In this document: positions 56,306 through 64,000 of the stretch, piece by piece | How the letters are laid out: every line of letters starts with the position of its first letter | Position numbering within the stretch: position 1 is the stretch's first letter | Assembly: GCA_031310005.1 (NCBI GenBank) | Contig: CM062388.1 | Location: 496,001-560,000, forward strand | Reading direction: 5' to 3' | Source of the DNA: Dactylellina haptotyla | Lineage: Eukaryota > Ascomycota > Orbiliomycetes > Orbiliales > Orbiliaceae | Length of the DNA stretch: 64,000 bases | Program-made: the position numbers and the translations under genes | The notes under the pieces: generated by a model | What the model was told of the DNA's origin: nothing | Database searches by the model: none | What the model saw: the letters and a program-made list of their open reading frames with translations, nothing else

Positions 56306-59300
56306 TTAGAAATCCTCATCAAGTAACTTCCCAAATATCAAGCTTTGCTTCAACCACTCATCCCCCACAATCCTAACGGGCGCCGGATCCCTCCCTTTCC
56401 GCTTGACACCAAACCGCGCCTTATCCTCCTTGCTAAACACAAAGTGCCAGTGAGTTTTCGAGTTCTTAACTTTAAGGAGGTCATTAACCCCCTCAACGGA
56501 TTTCGTATACTGGACGTAAGCGGGGCCCATGGCATGAATGAGGAAAGCGAAAGGTTGCTACAAATATACCACTATTAATACTCTAGAAGAACAAGAATAT
56601 TCAGAAGGCGAGGAACTTACAACATCATTCTTTCGCTTCCCGCTGCCATCATGAAATATCACATTCATGGCATCCATTAACCTCTTCCTCCGCGAAAACA
56701 TGGTGGCAAAAGACGCAGATTTGATATCAACCCAATCTATAACCCGGGATTTCACCGCTCCATCTAGATATTGGGATTCCCCGGCTGGTAGCAGATAATC
56801 TTGCCAGGGTAACGGCATACCAGTGGTAACAGAATCTTCAACCCATTTCACCGCTAAACAGGGAATACCGAGTGCCAACGCCTGCAAATATTTTGATGTC
56901 GTGCTCGCCCGATCTGAAATTACGGCTGTGAAGCCGATTTCATCAACACCTTGCCGGGGAACAAGGTCTGTAGTATCACCATCGATTGTCTCGAAGATTT
57001 CTTCAAAACCTTGTTCTAGGATATACGCCCCATAACGTTGTAGCATAGTCGTAAGACTTGCTTTCTCCTGGCCCTCCGAATCTGCAGGAAGCGATATCGT
57101 AAATCTCATCCCTGCGAATATTCCTTGCTTCCCTTTGGTGCTAGGAGGGAACTTCAGGGGTTTTAGCTTTTGCCCGTTGGAAGTCACGCTTGGTGTACTA
57201 CGCCGCGAGAACTTGCTGGGCGTTTCCAAAATGCTGTCTTCCTTCTTGAAGAGCGGTGTATTCTCCATTGATTGTAGAGAATGCTCCACATCGATCGTTT
57301 TTATCTTCAATTGGTTGAATTGCGCAGCGGTCAGGATGATATTACCAATGTTGGTATCTAGAAGCTCGCTTGAGGCTTTGTGTTTCAGCTTCACCATATC
57401 GTTGCCATAAACATCGAGGACTTCTTCCCTTTCCAACTGAGACTCCGTTTTTGTTCGTTCAGTTAACGTGGTAGAAGATTTGTAGACATTTTGGACAATC
57501 CAAACTTTTTGGCGTTGGCCGTGTATCTTAACCATATCTCCTGGGGAAAGATGGAGTCTTTTCATTCTATTCAGTCGCACGGATATTTCGCCTCCTACGA
57601 AACGTGTCGGTGTACTCTCGTTCAGGTTTGGGAGTTCGTGAACGAGGGCAGGATAAAAGAGATTCTCCCACTGAGCAAATACGCGAACAGGCCCAGAGGC
57701 TGTGAATTCTCTCCGTTGACTGCTTGAGGGTCTAAAGGGAATTGTTGCCTTCTGTGGTGTTCTAGTATCCAAGTTTAAGGTTGGTCTGTTTGGAGACAAG
57801 GGTGGCGAGCCAGAGCCAGCGTGTGAGGCTTCCGGACTGAGATTCATCGGACTCCCACCTTGATCTACAGACGCTTCTTCTACCTGGACCGGGGAATCAA
57901 GAAGATTTTCATAGCTTTTTGGTGCATTATCGGTGGTACCACTGGACCTTCGTAGATTATTCGGCCTAGAGCGTTTTGGTCTAGGGAATCTCAAGTCCGA
58001 TGTGATGTTTGGTTGGGCGTCTTTCAAAAGGTCCTTTGGAGGAACGCTGGTGGGTACGATTTCTACCGAGGAGGTTAGATCGCTTTCCTCAACTCTTTTC
58101 CGTTTCGTTGTCGGAACGGGTGTCTCTAGATTGGTTATCACGTTGTCTCGGTTATAAGGGCTGGTAGCGGGAATAGTATTCGGGATCCGGAACGGTATTT
58201 TCTTCGCAGTCATCGGTGTTTTCATGGTGTCTAGGAGAGCGCCTTTAGCGGACCCTTGATTCCTAGATCGAGTTGTCCGGGGTGTCTCATCATTTTCTTC
58301 TCCAACTGCGTCAGGTTCATTGGAATCTTGGACTTGAGGGTATGGCGAGCTTTTTATGACCAATGCCTCCCGTCTACTAGTTCGACGGAGTGGTGGAGAA
58401 GATGATAATGGATCTTGCGTTGATGGGTGCGCCGGCGAAGACGGCTCCGTTGCGGTTTGGGCTTTCTGTCTGGCGTCTTCAACAGCGCGGGTTTGAACAC
58501 TCCTAAGTATATCTTCCCCGTACCGAAGTTCCGCTGCCACTTTGGCTGTTGTCTCCGGCTGCGAATCTGCAATGGCCTCTAAATCCGAACTTATGGCGAT
58601 TTCTCCCGTATTCGGGTCCAGTAGGGAGCCGGTATGGTGCTGGCTCGACTGAGTCTTCTTAACTTCAGTAACAACCGGCTCCATTGTTCCTGGGACCTCC
58701 AACTCGGCTTCGTCATCACTCTCATCTGCTTCCTCGATAGCTTCGTTCTCGTCGTCAGCGAGTATGGGTTCCGTACGCATAGGTGAGGATATTCGGTCAG
58801 TATCAGCGCCAGACGTCAACAATGGTTCAACTATCCTATTCTTAGGAGGACGGCCCCTCCTCCCCGGTACACGGCCTTGTGGTTTCGGCCTTGCCACCGA
58901 TATCTCCTTGAACTGTTCCACAGAATCCTTCTCCCTTATTTGGTTGCGTAGTCTGGAGACTAATTCGGGCGGCTTGGGACCAAAATCGCGATCATCAGTG
59001 TCTTCGGGGAGTGCAAGCTTCTTCCTTCTTCGCTCTCGCTCCGCCTGTGATTCCTCGACGGATATGTAATGGCTAACCGCTCCGCTACTCCTTGGTGGAT
59101 TTGTAATCGGTTCTCGCGGGGCTGCGGGGGACGACATGTCAAGGCGGGGCGATGTTGGCATTATAGAGGATCGTGTGACCGGGCGCTGAGGAGATGAAGC
59201 TTCGAACATCTGGGTTAAACCGATAGGTAGAGAATCATTTTCTATTGCTGGACGAATGATCTCGTCTTCTTCGTCAGAGCCGTCACCCTGCTCTTTGACC

Positions 59301-59963
59301 AATAAGCCAACATCTCCAAACCTCCTGCGTTCGTCGAAATATATGGGCTCTGGGTGCTGAGATTGAGAGTAGAGCATCCTATCGCTCCCCGGGCTATCTT
59401 CTCTCTCGATATTTCTAGAAACCTCGGCCATTGAGTCGATATTTTCCTTCATCCGGTCATTGTAGGAATCCGGATCTTTCTGCGTTTCGTCGTCGCCATA
59501 AGGATGGGTGAGTTTCTCGGGCGAGTAATCGAGATGGATGTTATGGGTAGTATCGACATTGGTATCGGTAAGTAGAGTATGCGGAAGTTGAGAGTCGCCA
59601 GTGTTCTCGAATTCGGGTTTGCGGGTGGTGGAGATTTGAGTGTCTTCGAGATCGAGGCCACCAGCCGTCAATAAAGATGTTGCGGGACTCGATATCCTCG
59701 CCTTTGTAGGCACAATTGCGTCATCGGATTCTTCGTCGGTAGGTTCTTCGACCGGCTGGGTATCCTCGGACGCCAGTCTCCTCCTTCGAGGCAGGATACT
59801 CGTAGTTTTCTCCTAGTCCACATCAGCAAGGTCTTTGAGGGTTGCGCAACTAATAGTAGCAGGTGGTGATGGATCAAACCTTCTGCGCAGAGGGTGCACT
59901 CTCTTCTAAGCAGGCTTTCAGGCGCTCAAAAGACGCCGAGTAATCCTGCGGGGTTGCTTCCAT
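56306..59963 (-). CDS. Crb2/Rad9-type BRCT checkpoint mediator, 1175 aa
   Basis: Three exons: 59963-59880, 59812-56621 and 56557-56306, both introns phase 0. The protein starts MEATPQDYSASFERLK. The first ~700 residues are disordered and rich in SQ/TQ and SP/TP sites (for example DTQIS, DSQLP, YSQSQ), as expected for ATM/ATR and CDK targets. They include an AT-hook-like GRRGRPPKN. A Tudor-like region (VRVFAQWENLFYPALVHEL, GDMVKIHGQRQKVWIVQNV) precedes tandem BRCT domains. BRCT1 begins GIFAGMRFTISLPADSEGQ and includes LALGIPCLAVKWVEDSV; BRCT2 includes HWHFVFSKEDKARFG and VGDEWLKQSLIFGKLL. The order matches S. pombe Crb2, S. cerevisiae Rad9 and animal 53BP1. It should bind methylated and phosphorylated histones at DNA breaks and recruit the checkpoint kinase. 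Confidence 0.88.
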
Positions 59964-60367
59964 CGTGATATCATGATTCGAGGTAGTTTTGTAGATTGTG
60001 CGTTATACGGGCTGCATCGTCGCCGAGTGGATGTGAGGTCAGAATTGTGGTTGAAGGGCTGTTGAATGTTTCCGGGAAGACGCGCACCTTCACGTTATTG
60101 CGCCCGCCAAGAAAAAGCAAAACAGTCGGTCGGTGGATCCCAACACACGCACAACACACGCAACACATGCTGGAACTCCGACTCGGTTTCAAACCAAACC
60201 AGACAACCGTGCTACGACTCCGCAACCATGATGATATGATGACTCTGCTCTGGTTTTTCTCTTCTGGTATCTACTGCCGTTGTAACGGAAACACTAGATC
60301 TTCAATGCTATATACATCTTCATTATGATGTGCCGAGATTGGCCAGTCATTCCTATAATCAAAGCAT
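59964..60367. other. Promoter region of the BRCT gene
   Basis: 404 bases between the BRCT gene ATG and the stop of the F-box gene, which lies upstream on the same strand. No coding content or clear element was seen. Confidence 0.45.
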
Positions 60368-61938
60368 CTATAAATATGTATCCCCGAAGAATGTATCTCG
60401 CTCATCCTCAAGCTCCCTCACCCAGCGAACCTGGTAAGTTGACATTTGGTGAATCGAGCTTGAAAACATATCGCCATTCTGAGCTCGCCTCCATCGCAAC
60501 TGATCAGCCTTCCACCGTACTTTTCCTCCTTCCTTTGTCTCTTCATATGATAGAAACTTCGGCTGCACATATCCCCACCGCTCGAGTCTCGAGTCATCCC
60601 ACACGCATAATTGGAACTCAACATCTTGAACTTGTCGTCCTACCCAAGGCCTCACCCAACTCGCCTGGCCAGTCTTTTCTCCGAAGAAAAATGGAATGTG
60701 GTCGGGCTGGCAGATAGATCTTGGAGTAGTCTGTAGCCAAATATTCTTCACTAGCCCATATTCGTCCACATTTCCGCTTAGGTATTTTTCGAAATGATAA
60801 ACCCAACGGGGGCTCCACAACGCTTTCAGTTGATGCTCTTCCGGCTTTTTCCAGGCTTCTTCGTAGAGTTGCTCGAGCTCCCCCATATGCTGCTCTGGTC
60901 GGTGCTTGTTATCAATCCATGACATGATAGTCTCCGGAAAATCCCTCCGCATGATGAGCGCAAACTGATTGTAAGTTATATCTATATTATTCGTAGCGTT
61001 ATCAAAAGCAGCGTACGCCCGTATAGCTTTGACGCGGAGGAAGAGGACTTACAACTTAGACGCGGCGGCTTGAGCATCTTGCCTATGCCAAACCGGGTGG
61101 CAAGCCAATCTTTGGCTTCTACTGCAACAGCAAAGGGCTCAAGCTCTGACCAGAAGAAGTCACCAATCGCCTTAACAGACATGGTCTCCCAAAAACTCCA
61201 ACTATCGAATAAGTAGTAGAAATCCTCAAGTTCAATCTCGTACAAGTCAATGAAGGTAGACTCGGCACTCCTTCTCCGGAATAAAATCAGTATCAGCCAG
61301 AATCTATATATCGCCCGAGTGATTCTCTCCTTCTCTGACGTGGTAGCCGGCGGTTCGGGGTCCTCGAGTTTGGGCTCGGTGCCAGGAGCACTGCTGTCTA
61401 CTCCTCTGCCCTCTAACGGCTCTGTCGTAGCCTCTTCGTCTCCTTTTGCATTGGTATTTGTTCCTAGTGGTGTCTCCATTTTCGAATGCATCTCTCTTTC
61501 CACAAATACCCTACACAACCTCTCTACAGTCTGATGATTTTTAATTAACACCTTCCAATCGATTTCGATTTTTCGCATCCAAGGGGGTCGTTCCTCCCGC
61601 CCCCCAACATCGTTTGTATCATGCAGAGGGTAATTTTCCTGAAGACCATCCGGCCATCTCGCCCCACGGGCATACACGCTTATGATATCGCTAAGCTTCT
61701 CCTTCGGGAGAAACCACGCCTCGAGAGGCTCGGAAAATGCCACGATACTAAACGCCTCCATCTGGTATTTCCGAATATTGGGCGGATAAACTTCTGAGAG
61801 AACTTTATCTTTGAAACGATTGTAAACACCCTCAAACTGCCGGGACGCAGTGGTTAATGACAAGATATCGTGACCATCTGATAGGTTGACCAAGATGAGG
61901 ATCTTGATATCCAGTGGTAATGTTTCCAATGAAGGCAT
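60368..61938 (-). CDS. F-box-like protein, 499 aa
   Basis: Two exons, 61938-61053 and 60981-60368, with a phase 1 intron (GTAAGT donor, AATATAG acceptor). This acceptor was preferred over a nearby TCAG because only it keeps the frame. The N-terminus LETLPLDIKILILVNLSDGHDILSLTTASRQF is F-box-like. The middle has an acidic, Pro/Thr-rich, probably disordered insert (~165-205). The C-terminal half is helical and Trp-rich (YYLFDSWSFWETMSVKAIGDFFW; LWSPRWVYHFEKYLSG). This resembles the large and variable fungal F-box families with unknown substrates. Confidence 0.75.
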
Positions 61939-62636
61939 TTCGAGCTTCGAATAGATCGGGAAGGACAGCTATCGCGCGAAGATGCTATACAGTAGAAATG
62001 TAATGCCGAGCACGAAAATCGCACAAGGTTTCGATCTTACTCAAAGGGTGCTTTTCTGCAAGACAGATGTCGAGAGGAGATGTGTGAGAGGTTGTTGCAA
62101 ACACAAACTGGGATATCACCCAACACTATATAACTACCAAACATGCAGTCCACCCCACAGGCCCCACTCGGTGCGCTGCGGTGGCTCCACAATTCTGGTA
62201 AAATTATAGTTTTGACTCTTTGAATATAGCACCCACCTCCTGGCGATATTCACTGATGACACAAAATCCTGGTAGCGACAGCGCTAGTATTTCTCTAATG
62301 TGTCGATTTACGAGATTTCCGACATCCGACTGGGTTACAACGCATATTCTCTTTTCTTATATTCTTCCACTGCTCATATGTAAAAAATGACGCGACTCTA
62401 GTGCTCAACTAAAGCTAACAGCACCGAACACCGTCCTTAGAGGCCGGCAGTTGACATAATCTAGGATACGAGCATGATTCCGCTTCATGTATATCAATTT
62501 ATGTTTTCTTTTGCACTTTTATAACAAATGGAAACAAACGGCCTTTATTATTTTTATAATAGCTCCTAATCCCCGTCCAGTTCAATGTAATTAAACGAAA
62601 CCCATGTGCACCAGCCTGACATAAAATGCCTTTTCT
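61939..62636. other. Intergenic between F-box and MFS genes
   Basis: About 700 bases, AT-rich at the transporter side, with no recognised gene. Confidence 0.45.
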
Positions 62637-64000
62637 TTAAATAACATATCTAAAACGTGGCCTATAATTTCAATAAAAGATATTAGTGATCAGTATTTCT
62701 TAGAAGAGTGAAGTTTAAGTAAAATGTTCAATGACTTACGAATCATCCCCCAACTCGTCGATTTCTTCCTCGCTAAGCCCTTCGATTAAACAGTCTCGCT
62801 TTCCTTCGTCTCGCGCTTTGTTTTCGTGGATACAATACCACTGCAAGTTGCGTTAGGTATGTAATTGAGAAATGAGCACAAGATACAGATGAATGCTTAC
62901 CAAAACCGTTGAATACGCCATCGCACCGACGGAAATCATCGCAATAGTCACAGCATGACCTTTTATGAACTGTGGACCATCTTTCGCGGGATACAAATAC
63001 GCCGACATGACACCACTCGCATTACCCATTGTTAACTGGAAGCCGCTTGCCGCTGTCTTCTTGCCGTAACGCGGAATATTCACGACATTCCACGCGAGCG
63101 GGAGGCCAACTGCAACCTATTTTCGCACCTCCGTTAGAGAGATTAGAGTATCTTATAATTACCGTCCGCAAGTTTGAAACTCACATAAAGTCCTGCTGCG
63201 ATTAAGAAGCACCCGAAATACCGAACACCGCTCGGCACTGGTGTTATCAATAGCACGTAGCCTAGAATACTCACGCCCGCAGCAATAAGACTAGGCAGCC
63301 CTCTACGCTGGTACTTGTCACTCCACCAGGCGGTGCATAAGTATACCGTAGCTCCGAGGGCGTAGCAAGGAATCGTCAACGCGTTTACCACCGGTGCAGG
63401 CCATGTACCTAGAGTCCGGATGATAGTCGGAAGATATGTCGAGTATCCGTAAAGCATGGTGTCCATACCCCACAATCCCAATGCGTACATATAGCACTTC
63501 CAATCCAAGAAACACGCTATGACGTCCTTCTTTTTCAGAGTTTCTTCTGGATTGACGGAGGTGCCGTGTTGGATTTTCATACGAGCAACCATCATAGCTC
63601 TTTCATCTGCAGAGAGGAATCGAGCAGTTGCAGGTTCGTCTGGGAGGATCCAAGGTGTCGCGGCGCCAAGTATAACGGTAGGTATACCCTCGAGAATCAT
63701 GATCCAGCGCCAACCCCGCATGCCAGAGGTCCCGTCCAGAAAGCCAATTCCATATGCTAGAAGGCCACCGGTTGCCCCGGCTATGGCAGCCGAGACGAAC
63801 AGGTATCCTATTCGCAGAGCGATTTCTTTTCTAGTATACCAGAATGTAAGGTAGACCGTGAGACCGGGGAAAAGACCAGCCTCGAAGACACCGAGAAGTA
63901 GGCGGCAAGCGATCAAACCACCATACGACTGTGTCAACCCCGTAAAAGTGGCAACCAGGCCCCATGAGAACGTTATAAACGCAACTATCATATAAAGAAA
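62637..64000 (-). CDS. MFS transporter, ACS family, partial (5' end cut)
   Basis: Visible exons: 64000-63185 (open at the window edge), 63116-62901, 62840-62740 and 62661-62637. Phases match, and the last exon adds only about eight residues. The sequence starts within the N-terminal half at a helix-3 equivalent (FITFSWGLVATFTGLTQSYGG). It carries the MFS landmarks RLLLGVFEAGLFPGLTVYLTFWYTRKE and the central loop LPDEPATARFLSADERAMMVARM typical of allantoate/anion-cation symporter permeases. Later helices include GVRYFGCFLIAAGLYVAVGLPLAWN. The C-terminal tail is acidic (EGLSEEEIDELGDDS). It is a plasma-membrane importer of organic anions or vitamins by family; the substrate is not determinable. 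The ATG at 63991 is internal, since the frame continues beyond the window. Confidence 0.88.

Overview
The window looks like nuclear DNA of a filamentous ascomycete (Pezizomycotina; a leotiomycete such as a helotialean fungus is my guess from the gene content, not shown by the sequence). The genes are interrupted by short introns, roughly 50-100 nt, with GTAAGT-like donors and CTAAC-like branch sites. They lie on both strands without operons. Twenty-five coding loci are described, about twenty-one of them with good support. No CRISPR array, rRNA or intact tRNA was seen.

Layout. 1-8 kb: a secreted protein of unknown function, a fungal AAA+ ATPase and a tiny two-CxxC protein. 8-12.8 kb: gene-poor, with two doubtful gene models. 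12.8-18 kb: a rhodopsin-domain seven-helix protein, then a thiolase and an intradiol ring-cleavage dioxygenase in tandem on the minus strand, a possible aromatic-catabolism pair. 18-26 kb: AT-rich and gene-poor, holding two small secreted or surface proteins of the kinds found at host or environment interfaces (cerato-platanin-like and CFEM), a small F-box-like protein and one copy of a dispersed repeat. 26-49 kb: denser and more conserved, with a GDSL acetylesterase-like enzyme, a vacuolar-type cation/proton exchanger with altered signature motifs, TAF6, a kelch membrane protein, a secreted amidohydrolase, the succinate dehydrogenase cytochrome b subunit, the RagA/Gtr1 GTPase and a LysM-tyrosinase fusion. 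50-64 kb: two F-box proteins, a repeat-rich AT-rich island with an old Ty3/gypsy fossil and a tRNA-like relic, a Q/N-rich secreted protein, a Crb2/Rad9-type BRCT checkpoint mediator and the 3' part of an MFS transporter cut by the window edge.

How the genes fit together. Housekeeping functions (TFIID, TORC1 signalling, respiratory complex II, DNA-damage checkpoint) are interleaved with accessory secreted proteins. The most distinctive items are the LysM-tyrosinase, the degenerate-motif cation exchanger, the thiolase/dioxygenase pair, the ATG-less exon downstream of TAF6, and the repeat shared between 25.4 and 53.5 kb. Exon models were built by hand from splice signals and checked for reading phase. 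Function calls rest on recognised motifs, not on database searches.
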